Shown piece by piece: positions 35,990 to 46,654 of a stretch of 64,000 nt of DNA (positions are counted from its first letter, which is position 1; each line of letters begins with the position of its first letter). Source of the DNA: Cylicocyclus nassatus (taxonomy: Eukaryota > Nematoda > Chromadorea > Rhabditida > Strongylidae); contig CATQJL010000001.1 of assembly GCA_958299035.1 (NCBI GenBank), positions 55,168,333-55,232,332 of the forward strand, written 5' to 3'. The translations under genes were made by a program, and so were the position numbers. A model generated the notes under the pieces. That model saw nothing but the letters and a program-made list of their open reading frames with translations, ran no database searches and had not been told where the DNA came from.

Positions 35990-36454
35990 TGATTATTGGC
36001 AAGAGACATACAGGAACCAATTCTCCTCATTCCACAACACCCGTTGACAAGAACTATAATTCGAGACTATTATCAAAAATCTGGTCATCAAGGCACTAAC
36101 GCCACTCTCGCAAATTTACGCTCAAGGGTTTCGATACCGCGTGGGCGTCAAGTGGTAAAAGATTGCTTGATTAAATATGTAATAGATGGAATGGAAGACC
36201 TTACTTGCATCCAAGTTTCGTTTCCCTTCCTTGCCTCGACAACGTACGGATCCCTGCCACCCCTTCCAATATGTGAGCATCGATTTAGCGGGCCATTGCG
36301 AACACTCACTGAAAACAAAGAAGTCAAAAGATGGGTCGTTTTGGTAACATGCATGACAACGAGAACAGTGCATTTGGAAACCGCAAACAATTTAAGCGCA
36401 GCGCAATCATTCAATGCATGGCGACCACTTACGGCAAGAAGAAATCAACAATAA
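35990..36454 (+). pseudogene. Bel/Pao integrase N-terminal region, remnant
   Basis: A 150-codon frame starting near 35996 carries the HHCC-zone pattern of Bel/Pao integrases: HPLTRTIIRDYYQKSGHQGT, then a VKDCL step and a later WVVLVTCMTTRTVHLETA block, which corresponds to the start of the integrase core. The final Cys pair (CxxC) is altered, and the frame ends before the rest of the catalytic core. It follows the inserted elements at 33.7-35.95 kb and belongs to the plus-strand Bel/Pao copy. Confidence 0.75.
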
Positions 36455-36683
36455 ACAACAATGTAAGATCTGAAACTTTGACAGAAAACAGCGAAACTGT
36501 TCAGTAACAACGAAACTACAATCTTTTTCACAACTCTTAGAGGCTTTAAGAGCATTTCGCAATTATTGCTTAAAAGCACAGAAATATAGTAGACTCAAAA
36601 GCTGTAACTTCGACGAAACTGCTGTAATGACTTAGCTGCCCCATGCCAAACCAATCTTGACATTTCAAGTCAAAAATTAAACC

Positions 36684-37406
36684 TTGTTAAAGCAATGCAA
36701 AGTAAAGACAACGCATATATTCCAACTATCACATGGAAAGAACAGGCATCTAGTTTGGCAAAAGAGAAGAGCACAAGAAATTTTAGGAAACGCAATGAAC
36801 ATTGCTTCTAATATTCAGAAACTATTGGGAAAGAATATGCCCAGACATTTTTCAAACACCCCATAGTGACAAATGATGTTTCTCATAGATGGCAACTGTT
36901 CAAAATCGGTAAACTGGAAAATAGAAAGACCAGAGAGAGATTACTTACTGAACATGTTTGTTCAATTGGAAATGAAAAAGAAAATAAAGAAAATAGCAAA
37001 ATCGTCGCAAACAACAGAACAAACGAAAGCATCCTCAAAGGCCTCCGCCAGCCTCACCGGACTCAACTGCGGAGATTCCATTAGGACTAGCAAAATTGGA
37101 AAATCTACTTCTTGCGCTGAGGGTTAGTACGTGAATTTGATACCTCATGGAACAACATTAATCATTTTCCGTCTCAGGATGACTTACACGAGCTGCCAAG
37201 ATCTTGGGAAAGGCGATGGCAGCTACCAAGAAGGAGCTCGAAATTCGGTAATTAACCTTCAAGGATACCCAAGCAACCCAAAATACAAGCTTTGTTCAGG
37301 GGAACATTGGTCACCGCAATGCGTAGGATATACAACATTCAGAGATAGATATTACCGACTAGCAAAAATATTGGTAATCAAGACCTTGAAAGGTTTCAAC
37401 GTGTAA
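36684..37406 (+). pseudogene. Gag-like fragment with zinc knuckle, out of order
   Basis: Lysine-rich frames (36684-37127) precede a frame at 37131-37406 with YKLCSGEHWSPQC (37284-37322). This fits the Bel/Pao gag zinc knuckle C-x2-C-x3-H-x4-C with the first Cys changed to Tyr, followed by the usual YTTFRDR. It lies 3' of integrase, where gag does not belong. That points to a second, truncated element or a rearrangement. Confidence 0.5.
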
Positions 37407-38373
37407 ATAAGATTATAAAGGTAAATCAAGCTATAATATTTACAGATCTTTCTAATTTTCTCAACAAAACAGACAGCGGGTAAAACATAATTGCAAAATT
37501 GAATTGTATATTGTATTGTTATAAATGTATAATGAATTTAGAAATTGTAGTTTCAATAAGCAATCGCAAATTTTCTTGTTTATTAGATCGGTAAGTTTCA
37601 TGGATGTTTCTTAATCAAAGAAATAATTGTGAGGCAATACTGTAACATATTACTGTGAGGAAACCATAAATATCTGTTAACTGTCATGATATCTTAAACC
37701 AGTTCTTCACCTCTGCTTCGCAGAGGCTCGCACTGGCCATCAAGAAACGATGGTAAACTTACGATGTAAAGGCTTTTTTTTAAGATTATTGCCAGGTTGA
37801 CTGCGGTGAGAGAGTCCTAATAAAAATGAATCATACTCGCTATCAGAACCTCACATGCTCCGAAGAATTGTAAATCATTCCTCACTGTATTTTCGTAACA
37901 GACAGACTTACAGACCGACAAATAAGCAGCTTATTATAAGTCATGATAAAAATGTGCTTTTAAATACAGTATTATCGCTCAATTGAACTAAAAAGAAATT
38001 AAGAGGGAGCACTTTTTTTAGCAATTTAGCAATGGAAAATCACATAGCAGCAAAACGAAAAAAAAAGAAGTAAAGAAGAAGAACATAAAACGCAAAAAGA
38101 AACAAAAGAAAAAATTAGAAATAAACATCTAAAACAAAGGGAAAGAGGATAAGTGAAGAAAATGAAACAAAACGAAGTAGAAAATTGGGAACCGAGTAAG
38201 AGGAAAAGTTTTAGAAAGAGGAAAGATGTAAACAAAACGAAAACATCAACAACAACAAGGAGCCGTCCACCGACGATAGCTGGTGCACAAGATTTTTACA
38301 TCTCCTACGAGTCTTGAGAAGAGAAGGATGGACCGACCATGAGTTCACTCAGATACTGCTGTATGTATTTGTA
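37407..38373. other. Retrotransposon 3' region, no readable gene
   Basis: AT-rich, including an A-rich purine stretch around 38030-38230. No protein signature was recognised. It probably belongs to the degenerate 3' part of the Bel/Pao element. Confidence 0.4.
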
Positions 38374-39181
38374 TTAGGTTGGAAACTAAGTTTTGCAACT
38401 GGTCTCATAACTTCCCTCTCACTCAACATGGCGCACTCAAATTTTGCCACTGCGTTGGTTATTACGTAGGCTACAAGCGCAGCTGCTGTCCTACCAAATT
38501 CTGACGTCGCAGTGAGGGTTACGGTAGGTGCATGGTATGAAGGGGAAAAATTCAAAGTTTAACGGATTTGGCTGAAACTTGGCATAGGGGTGTTATCCGA
38601 CATGCTGATCACGAAAACGATAGTGAAATTGCGTAACAAGGGCTTTTTTGTAGGACTACTGTAGGTGTATGATATGGGGTCTCACCCTAAACAAGGAAGA
38701 AGACGCTGATTCAACAAATGAATGTGATATTCGCGTTTGGCAAGTCAAATAACTTCACTATGTAAAGTCTCGGCGGAATTTGAGCTTCGGACTTTTTAGT
38801 CATTGACGGTCGTCCCCAGCAGCTCTTGCGTACATCGACTCGTTGGAATTTATGAGGACGCCAAATCTCGACATGTCCCTAAATTTTGTTGTTTTCTAAA
38901 TAGACCAAAGAAGTCAACCTCCAGCAATAATTTGCAGACGAATCCGAATTACCGCGCATGGTCTAGGCTGCCAAAGGCTTCATTTTAGCTTGAAACCCCA
39001 AAAGTTCTCAAATTTCACTAGTTTTAAAAACGCCTGAAACTCTTCTATTTCGTGTTCCAAATTTAGACAATTTGTGCCAATTTGTAGCTCACATGCCTTC
39101 TACATGGCCAAAATTTGAGTGCGCCATATCCAAAGAGAGTGAAGTTATGAAACCAGTTGCAAAAGTTAGTTTCCAGCCTAA
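38374..39181. mobile_element. Palindromic mariner-type MITE, copy A
   Basis: Left TTAGGTTGGAAACTAAG after TA (38372-38373). The right end is the diverged reverse complement, ending TTTCCAGCCTAA. It is about 808 bp, and a second member of the family lies at 40966-41708 with interior blocks shared in mirror order. Confidence 0.82.
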
Positions 39182-39313
39182 TGAATATCTGCATGTCATC
39201 TTATCAATTGATTTGTACAAATCGCTTTCACTTGTTTGTATTTAATTTTGTTGCTGGAATTGTTGTCACTCTTTGGTGACTTGTTTGTATATAATCTTTG
39301 TTCATAGTGTATA

Positions 39314-39991
39314 CAGGGTGTCCCAAAAAAATGTGAACACTGTTTGTTCGTTGATAACTCCGTTGCTTTCATGTGTTTCGCGGAGCTTGAGGCACCATTC
39401 TGTGGAGCGAGGTTCAACTTAGATTTGTAGTATGGAGCGAATCACCGATCGCTGTTCGTTACTGTAGGATTACGGTATGAACTTCTAGCATGTGGATCTA
39501 CAGTGAAATATGCCATTTGACAAAAGTTTGTTCAAAAAATCTGAAAAATCGTGTACTAGGGTTTTCTTGCGCGCTGATTCCATTAGACAACTTTTTACGA
39601 GCGTTTTTAGCTTTTTTGACGATGTGGTCACATTTCTGACAAATGCTAGAAATTCAGTTAATTGCATTAAATGGGATAACCTTGGAAAGAAGCATCATAG
39701 TAAAATGGAAATTTCATATTCGAAATCATCGTCTTCCATTACCATAGCATAAAATATTTTGGGTTGTTTGGTTTTGTTCCGGGGCAGAATATGGCCTACA
39801 ATGGCCTAAAATCCTCGTCAAAGTTCATACCGTAATCCTACAGTAACGAACACCGATCGGCGATTCGCACCATACTATAAATCTAAGTTGAACCTCGCTC
39901 TACAGAATGGTGCCTCAAGCTCGGCGAAAGACATAAAAGCGACGGAGTTATTAGCGATCAAACAGTGTTCACATTTTTTTGGGACACCCTG
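39314..39991. mobile_element. Palindromic Tc1/mariner-like MITE, CAGGGTGTCCC type
   Basis: Begins CAGGGTGTCCCAAAAAAATG after TA and ends in the mirror sequence CACCCTG before TA (39992-39993). The arms match nearly throughout. It lies just before the 3' LTR of the Bel/Pao element. Confidence 0.88.
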
Positions 39992-40334
39992 TATACTCTT
40001 TGTCATTACTTTCCGGTAATTCGTGCGCTATTGGAAAAAAATTGGGCAATGAAACTTTTAAGTTCGGCGGGAGTGTCATGACTCTGACGAATCATGATTC
40101 CCACAAAATCTGCTATCTAGTCTTATTGTTCGTCATAACATTCCACTGTTATCGCTGTATCTATGTTTTGACGTAGCAGAATAATACTCAAGGAAAAAGT
40201 TAAGGAGCTTAAGGAGCTCCATAATTCCTCTCGACCACTCCCTTCGGCATGTAATACGTCCCTAAAGGCTAGACCAGGCAACAAGGAAAGGGAAAGGGTA
40301 AATAGCAATGTCTGTATAATGCGTAATGTATATA

Positions 40335-41751
40335 CAGGGTGTCCGTAAAGTATGTGTGCACTGTTTGATCGTTAATATCTCTTTTCCCAAGAAGTCTTTT
40401 GCCTTGCTTCAGGTACCGTTTTGTAGAGCTGGCTTCAGCTTAGATTCGCTGTAAAGAACGAATCACCCATCTCTCTTCATCACTGTAGGATTACGGCGGT
40501 AACTTCAATGAGGGTTTTGAGCCATGAAAGCCCATATTTTGCCTCAGAAAGGAAATAAAACAGCCTGAAAACTTTTATACTAGGCTAATTAGAGTTGCTG
40601 ATTCTAACTTTTAAAGTTCCCAACTTATTATGATGCTTCATTGAAGAGTTATGCCAGGTAAGAGGTAGCGGCCTTTTTTTCAATGTTCCTAAAAAGTGCG
40701 GTTACACCATTTAAGAAGCCTCGCAATTTTGTGAATAGCTGTGTATTGAACTCAGCGTCCATAAAAACCTTATTGCACAAGTTTTCACATTTTTTGAAAA
40801 ATTTTGAAACGGCAGCTTTTTCCACATTGACACCATAAAGTTTCTACCGTAATCCTACAGTAATGAAGAAGGATGGTGATTCCTTCTATAAAAAAATCTA
40901 AGTTGAAGCCAGCTCTACAAAATGGTACCTGAAGCAAGGCATAAGAGTTCTTGGGAAAAGAGATATTAGGCTGGAAACTAAGTTTTGCAACTGGTTTCAT
41001 AACTTCACTCTTATTCAACATGACGCACTCAAACCTTGGCATTTCAGGCGTTTTCCGAAACTAGTGAAATTCGAGCATTTTTGGGGTTTCAAGCTAAAAT
41101 GAAGCCTTTTGCAGCCTAGACCATGCGCAGTAATCCGGATTCGTCTGCAAATTATTGCTGGAGGTTGACTTCTTTGGTCTATTAAGAAAAAAAACAAAAT
41201 TCAGGGACATGTCGAGATTTGGCGTCCTCACAAAGTCGAACGAGTCGATGTACGTAAGAGCTGCTGGGGCGACCGTCAGTGACTAAAGAGTCCGTAGCTC
41301 AAATTCCGCCAAGACTTTACTTAGTAAGGTTATTTGACCAGCCAAACGCGAATATTACATTCATTTGTTAAATCAACGCCTTTCTCCTTGTTTAGGGTGA
41401 GACCCCATATCGTACACCTACGGTAATCCTACAACAAAGCCCTTATCACGCAATTTCAATATCGTTTTCGTGATCAGCATGTCGGATAACACCCCTATGC
41501 CAAGTTTCAGCCAAATCCGTTAAACTTTGAATTTTTCTCCTTCATACCATGCACCTACCGTAACCCTCACTGCGACGTCAGAATTTGGTAGGACAGCAGC
41601 TGCGCTTGTAGCTTATGTAATAACCAACGCAGTGGCAAAATTTGAGTGCGCCATGTTGAGTGAGAGGGAAGTTATGAGACCAGTTGCAAAACTTAGTTTC
41701 CAACCCAATATTAACGATCAAACAGTGTATACGTACTTTACGGACACCCTG
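40335..41751. mobile_element. Palindromic MITE in the LTR, itself split by another MITE
   Basis: Starts CAGGGTGTCCGTAAAG after TA and ends CTTTACGGACACCCTG before TA (41752-41753). Without the nested copy at 40966-41708 it is a near-perfect hairpin of about 670 bp. Its target is the Bel/Pao 3' LTR. Confidence 0.88.
40966..41708. mobile_element. Palindromic mariner-type MITE, copy B, nested
   Basis: Starts TTAGGCTGGAAACTAAG after TA (40964-40965) and ends CTTAGTTTCCAACCCAA before TA (41709-41710). Removing it with one TA restores GAGATATTAACG, the exact mirror of CGTTAATATCTC in the left arm of the surrounding element. Same family as 38374-39181. Confidence 0.9.
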
Positions 41752-41769
41752 TATGTAAACCTTGTTTAA

Positions 41770-42410
41770 TCTTATATATAAAGCTGAATGTCTGTTTGTC
41801 TGTATGTCTGTCTGTCTCTCTGTCTGTCTGTATGTCTGTCTGTGTGTACGTATGTTCCGAATAGAAAATTCCATTTTCGAACCGATCTGGACCAAACTTG
41901 GCACACATACACTTCGGGGCGGGGCGGGTGTCATAGGCTACTTTTCGTCGTCGATCAATATCGATTTTATCGATTTTTATCGATTTTTTGCAGAGTCCAC
42001 CTATAGGACTGGGATTTGGCACAGGGGATAATCAAGCATGCTCTCACGAATACAATTTTAGTTTTCAAAATCGTCCATTACCTTTATCGATTTATCGATT
42101 TTTATGCAAAGTTTGAACTACGGGGCTGGGAATTGGCACAGCGGGTAATCGAGCATGCTGATTACGAATACAATTTTAGTTTTCAAAATCGTCCATTACC
42201 TTTATCGATTTTATCGATTTTTTTGCGAAGTTTGAGCTACGGGGCTGGGAATTGGCACAGGGGGTAATCGAGCATGCTGATTACGAATACAATTTTAGTT
42301 TTCAAAATCGTCCATTACCTTTATCGATTTTATCGATTTTTATGCAAAGTTTGAGCTACGGGGCTGGAAATTGGCACAGGGGTAAACGAGCATCCTGATT
42401 ACGAATGTAG
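41770..42410. mobile_element. Fold-back family copy with tandem 119-bp units, truncated
   Basis: Reverse-oriented end TCTTATATATAAAGCTGAATG, a TCTG repeat, the GTTCCGAATAGAAAATTCC block, then about 3.2 tandem units of 117-119 bp. GGCACAG starts at 42018, 42135, 42254 and 42373. Units carry GAGCATGCTGATTACG and TTTATCGATTTTATCGAT. The other end (ACTAGCTGG) is missing. It sits against the broken 3' LTR. Confidence 0.8.
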
Positions 42411-43990
42411 TAAGTGTTTGTGAGAATATCCAGTACCTTGTTTTTTAGAACCTTGGACTAGAAGGGTGTAAATTGGTACTTGGTAATGCTGATTCAAACG
42501 AGGTAATCTTTATTTCTTATCCTCAATCCTGCATCAAAATATTTCTTTTCTCTCATCTGGGACTGGATTTCGGTAAGGGATAAGCGATTGCGGTGATTAA
42601 CATCCTCCTCAAAATGATTCAAGCGCTAATGCTACGCTCAAACGTATTAAAAGAGTACACTGGTCATTTTTATAAAATCACAACTTCATTTTTCGGCGAG
42701 GTCTAAACTATTCTGAAAAATATTTTATTCATGAAACACTCTTTTAGGTCAGGTTCTAATAGAGCTAGACTAGATTGTTGAAATTTTGCATGCACACATT
42801 CTATATGTGGGTAAACATATCATAAATATTTTAGAGAAAAAAATCGTTTTTTTTTCAGGGGTTTTTCAAATTTATTGGGAGGAAATCATGATGGCGTCTT
42901 GGAATGGATAAGGATAAAGGATAAAGGCGTCTTCAATACCTTCTGAGGGCATGCGCCGAACCACACACTAACTTCATAGTCGAAGAGGCAATTGTATGCG
43001 TGCGAGCCTACAGTGCTGGCCAAAACTATACGTCCACCTTGAAAACTGCCGTAACTCATCTGCTTCTCAACGAATTGATCTGAAATTTGGTACAGCTGCG
43101 TGTTTAACAGGCTACCATCAGCAACTAGAACGGATCCCGTTTTTTGATTATTCAGGAAAAAATCAGAAATTTCGAAAAAAGCAGGCTTGAAGGTTGGCCA
43201 AAACTATACTTCCACTTAAGGTTTCTGTCCACTAAAGTAATTCTAGACTTCCAAAGTTTTTTGTGCATATACATAATCAAAAGTCGAAACAGTCGCTTTA
43301 GTCTAGCTGTGTCATACGTTTATGAGAAGTGTTTATCTGCTTTTTTTCGCTTAAAAATACTTTCATGCGTATTTCGTTCCCAAAAATGTGTTTTTATGAG
43401 TAATTTCGCAGTTTTTTGACTGGTTTGGAAGCGATAGGGCTCCATCTATCTAATAGATGCTTAGCGAAGTGAGAACTAGAAAAAAAATCGGAGTTTGCAT
43501 ATTTAAAGCGCACCCGACATAGAGCTAACCTGCGCTCAAATTTATGCCCTCAAACTCCTTCTGCAATGTTCTTATGAGCGTGAAGTAGAATAATAACATT
43601 GTTTGTACGTATAAGAGTCCGAATGCAGTGGTTGCAGATTTCCGCAGGTCTTAGCATGCAGGGTAATTGAGGAATTCATCCTGCAAAAACTGATTTGCAA
43701 AAAGCTTTGAACTTATTTTTGGTTCTGACCGTGATACTCATGTGGGTCACAAGGCATTATACAGTACAGGGTGTTTTCACTATCTAGCACTAAAGAGTGA
43801 CAAAAAAATCAGGAAAGGTTCCAATTGTATTCCATACATGTTAATATATCACTTGAATCCCTTGTTGTGACATCATAACCTCCACAGATATAGTTTATTG
43901 CAGAAAGTGGCTTTTTTGCAGTAACTAGCTTGTTTCGACTGCCTAGAAATAGTATTTCTCGTTTGCTGTCACCCAATAGACTTTTTACAG
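42411..43990. other. Non-coding stretch with a Tc1-like end
   Basis: At 43011 CAGTGCTGGCCAAAACTATA follows TA and matches the known start of Tc1-type terminal repeats. A second GGCCAAAACTATA lies at about 43196. No transposase frame and no matching far end was found. The rest is AT-rich. Confidence 0.5.
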
Positions 43991-44007
43991 AACTGCAAAA
44001 CAAAATA

Positions 44008-44077
44008 GCAGCAACAGGACTCGAACCCTCGATCATCTGCTTCGTAGTCCGCTGCGTTGCCACTGCGCCACTGCCAC
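44008..44077 (-). pseudogene. tRNA-Arg(ACG)-like pseudogene or SINE head
   Basis: On the minus strand, TGGCGCAGTGG is an A box and GGTTCGAGTCC a perfect B box. The acceptor arms GTGGCAG and TTGCTGC pair with wobbles, and the anticodon loop reads CTACGAA (anticodon ACG). The anticodon stem does not pair properly, so it is unlikely to be a working tRNA. Confidence 0.5.
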
Positions 44078-44309
44078 ACTGGTGCGTTATTCTAGCGCCT
44101 CGCTCATTACTGGGTGCGCTGGCTGCGCCGGAGGAAAATGGCCTTGTAACTCCCCCCACAAAACCGCTCGGCACCTAGCGAAAGTAGTTTTGAGTTTGCC
44201 TTACGGAGGACGGTTTTTTGATATACAGCTCATTCCAAATGGCCACTTCGACCGAGTATCCTTCCCTTGTGAGCAAATCGAAACAATATGATATGTGCCT
44301 TTTTGAATA

Positions 44310-45090
44310 ATGATGAGCTGCTATTTCCAAAATGATCCTGAGTTCTTTTCATTTTGCAAGTTAAAAATAGCAATACCTTTTGTACGGTGTGGAGAATTCG
44401 CGACCAAGAAGTGAATCGCTCGGGATCGATTGATATATATTGGACATAAGTTTCGCTTATCTGGTCTTCTTGTGTATGGCAGCAATGCTCTCTTGGATCG
44501 CTGGTTATATCCGTTGGCCATTGGTCTTGAGGCTTGATTAAAAAAGTTGGTCCTTTCCACCATAGTTCAAAGTTTTTGAGATCTATGATCGAAACACCTC
44601 TGCTGCCTACGTCAGCAGGATTCGTTTCGCCAGGTACAAAGCGAAGATCAACTTCTGGAGTGTTCGCTTTGATTATCGATATTCAATTGCGGATGAACAC
44701 GGGTAAACTTTTGTTACCTTTGATCCACATGAGTGCAACACTGTCAGACCACAGTATTATCTTTTCGAATTTGATCTTGGTCTCAAGACGCATCGGATGT
44801 GCTTTAGCAACTTTGATCCCAAAGCGATTGCTGAAAGCTCCAGTCTTGGTACAGATATGGACTTCTTTGATGGTGATAATCGATTTTTGGACATCGGTAG
44901 TGCGCTTCTATGCGTTCTTCCTTGTTCTACCAAGTATGCAACCGCACAGTAGCCCATGCATCCGTGAATACGTGAAGTTGGAAGACTGAAGAATCGTGTT
45001 CATCTGAGATCACTTGGCGTGGAATTGAGATTATGGAAGTTGTCCATTTTGAAGTGATTGTGTTCCATTTCGTTAATGATCAGCAGGAAG
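44310..45090 (-). pseudogene. Bel/Pao RNase H and pre-integrase remnant
   Basis: Minus-strand frames read VFQLHVFTDA then GYCAVAYLVE (RNase H-like start, about 44950-44900), KKSISVPRLELSA (about 44860-44820), and further on LWWKGPTFLIKPQDQWP (about 44560-44515) and SRILHTVQK (about 44400). These blocks follow RT in Bel/Pao pol. The strict catalytic residues cannot all be located, and a frameshift follows the FTDA motif. Separated from the RT part by the element at 45092-46654. Confidence 0.75.
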
Positions 45091-45091
45091 C

Positions 45092-46654
45092 ATACAATAC
45101 CGCTCTCAGAACGTGCAAAATTTCCGTGAATGTCGCGGAAACCCCAGAATTCCGCGAAGGACCGCGAAATTTCCGGAATTTCGCGACATTTCCGAAATTT
45201 CGCGACATTCCGGGAATTTCGCGGAATTTTCGGAATATCGCCATAACTTCCTTCGGAATGCATAAATTCTGGATCTGAAACAAGGGTTATACTCAGCTCA
45301 TTAAGGCGAATCTTTTGGTACCTTGCCTTACCGTAATTGTCGGGGCACGATTGGTGCACGTTCTGAGATGAATTTTGCATTTTGGGAGAGGGGAGGTGAA
45401 CACAATATTCGTGTCCTGTACTCGAATCCACCCCTTCTAGTAATAAATAGGTGCTTGGAGCTACTAAGTAAACAGAAGAGGGGAAAAACAACATCGACGG
45501 CATCATCACGGCATGTTCGCATATTTTAGAACTAACCACACCCAATACCACTGATTACTGCCCCCCCCCCCTCCCTAGAATTTCAGAAAAATCGCAAAAG
45601 GATTCACTTGCTGCCGTACACCCACGTCCTCTCTCCCAAAATGCAAAATTCATCTCAGATCGTGCACCAATCGTGCCCCGAGAATTACGGTAAGGCAAGG
45701 TACCAAAAGATTCGCCTTAATGAGCTGAGTATAACTCTTGTTTCAGATCCAGAATTTATGCATTCCGAAAGTTATGGCGATATTCCGAAAATTCCGCGAA
45801 ATTCCCGGAATGTCGCGAAATTCCGAAAATGTCGCGATATTCCCGGAATTCTGCGACATTTCCCGAATTCCGCGACATTTCCGGAATTTCGCGACATTCC
45901 GGGAATTTCGCGGAATTTTCGGAATATCGCCATAACTTCCTTCGGAAGGCACAAATTCTAGACCTGAAACAAAAATTATACTCAGCTCATTAAGGCGAAT
46001 TTTTCGATACCTTGCCTTACCGTAATTCTCGGGGCACGATTGGTGCACGGTCTGAGATGAATTTTGCATTTTAGGAGAGGGGAGGTGAACACAATATTCG
46101 TGTCCTGTACTCGAACCCACCCTTTCTAGTAATAAATAGGTGCTTGAAGCTACTAAACAAACAGAAGAGAGGAAAAACAACATCGACGGCATCATCACGG
46201 CATGTTCGCATATTTTAGAACTAACCACACCCAATACCACTGATTACTGCCCCCCCCCCCCTCCCTAGAATTTCAGAAAAATTGCATAAGGATTCACTTG
46301 CTGCCGTACACCCACGTTCCCTCTCCCAAAATGCAAAATTCATCTCAGACTGTGCACCAATCGTGCCCCGACAATTACGGTAAGGCAAGGTACCAAAAGA
46401 TTCGCCTTAATGAGCTGAGTATAACCCTTGTTTCAGATCCAGAATTTATGCATTCCGAAGGAAGTTATGGCGATATTCCGAAAATTCCGCGAAATTCCCG
46501 GATGTCGCGAAATTCCGAAAATGTCGCGATATTCCGAAAATTTCGCGACATTCCCGGAATGTCGCGAAATTCCGGAAATTTCGCGGTCCTTCGCGGAATT
46601 CCGGGGTTTCCGCGACATTCACGGAAATTTTGCACGTTCTGAGAGCGGTATTGT
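45092..46654. mobile_element. 1.56 kb TIR element with CG-rich palindromic satellite
   Basis: ATACAATACCGCTCTCAG at the left is mirrored at the right. Inside are two tandem copies of a roughly 730-bp unit. Each holds a unique-looking stretch (GATTCGCCTTAATGAG..., a run of 11-12 C at 45561 and 46250) bounded by arrays of CGCGAAATTCCGG / CCGGAATTTCGCG variants in opposite orientation. It is inserted in Bel/Pao pol. The many FRKFRDIPG-type open frames are translations of the satellite, not genes. Confidence 0.8.

Larger units (their letters stand above)
29156..41769 (+). mobile_element. Decayed Bel/Pao LTR retrotransposon, plus strand, multiply interrupted
   Basis: Between LTRs at 29156 and 40074 the plus strand carries, in canonical order, remnants of Bel/Pao pol: an aspartic-protease tail (GILIGMDYF near 31350), a reverse-transcriptase core (KKILIADVEKAF near 32150), the A17/RT-connection block (MPAKVFLQTLWKH near 33015), RNase H-like sequence (IPRLELLAAL, DNNGFF; 33330-33500) and the integrase N-terminal block (HPLTRTIIRDYY, SGHQGTNATLANLR; 36040-36125). 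Stops and frameshifts occur throughout, so it cannot make enzymes. Interrupting elements: 33742-34155, 34462-35953 (containing 34928-35944), 38374-39181, 39314-39991 and 40335-41751 (containing 40966-41708). Bel/Pao elements replicate through an RNA intermediate in the cytoplasm and integrate into nuclear DNA. Confidence 0.85.
40074..41769 (+). repeat. 3' LTR of plus-strand Bel/Pao element, interrupted and truncated
   Basis: From TGTCATGACTCTGACG at 40074 it follows the 5' LTR closely to about 40334. It is broken by a MITE (40335-41751), resumes as TGTAAACCTTGTTTAAT (41753-41769) and is then cut off by a fold-back element. The missing distal part is not seen downstream. Confidence 0.85.

Noticed and set aside
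38026..38235. Minus-strand Phe/Leu/Cys-rich 69-codon frame
   Set aside because: It is the complement of an A-rich purine stretch, so the hydrophobic translation is a composition artefact.
40964..40972. TTAGGC as telomere repeat
   Set aside because: Single occurrence forming the start of a mariner-type terminal repeat (TTAGGCTGG); no tandem TTAGGC array exists in the window.
42016..42390. Regular 119-bp direct repeats considered as a CRISPR array
   Set aside because: Units are contiguous without unique spacers, AT-rich, and clearly part of a mobile-element family in a eukaryotic genome.
44008..44077. Functional tRNA-Arg
   Set aside because: Boxes and acceptor pairing are present, but the anticodon stem has mispairs, so it is recorded as a pseudogene or SINE head instead.
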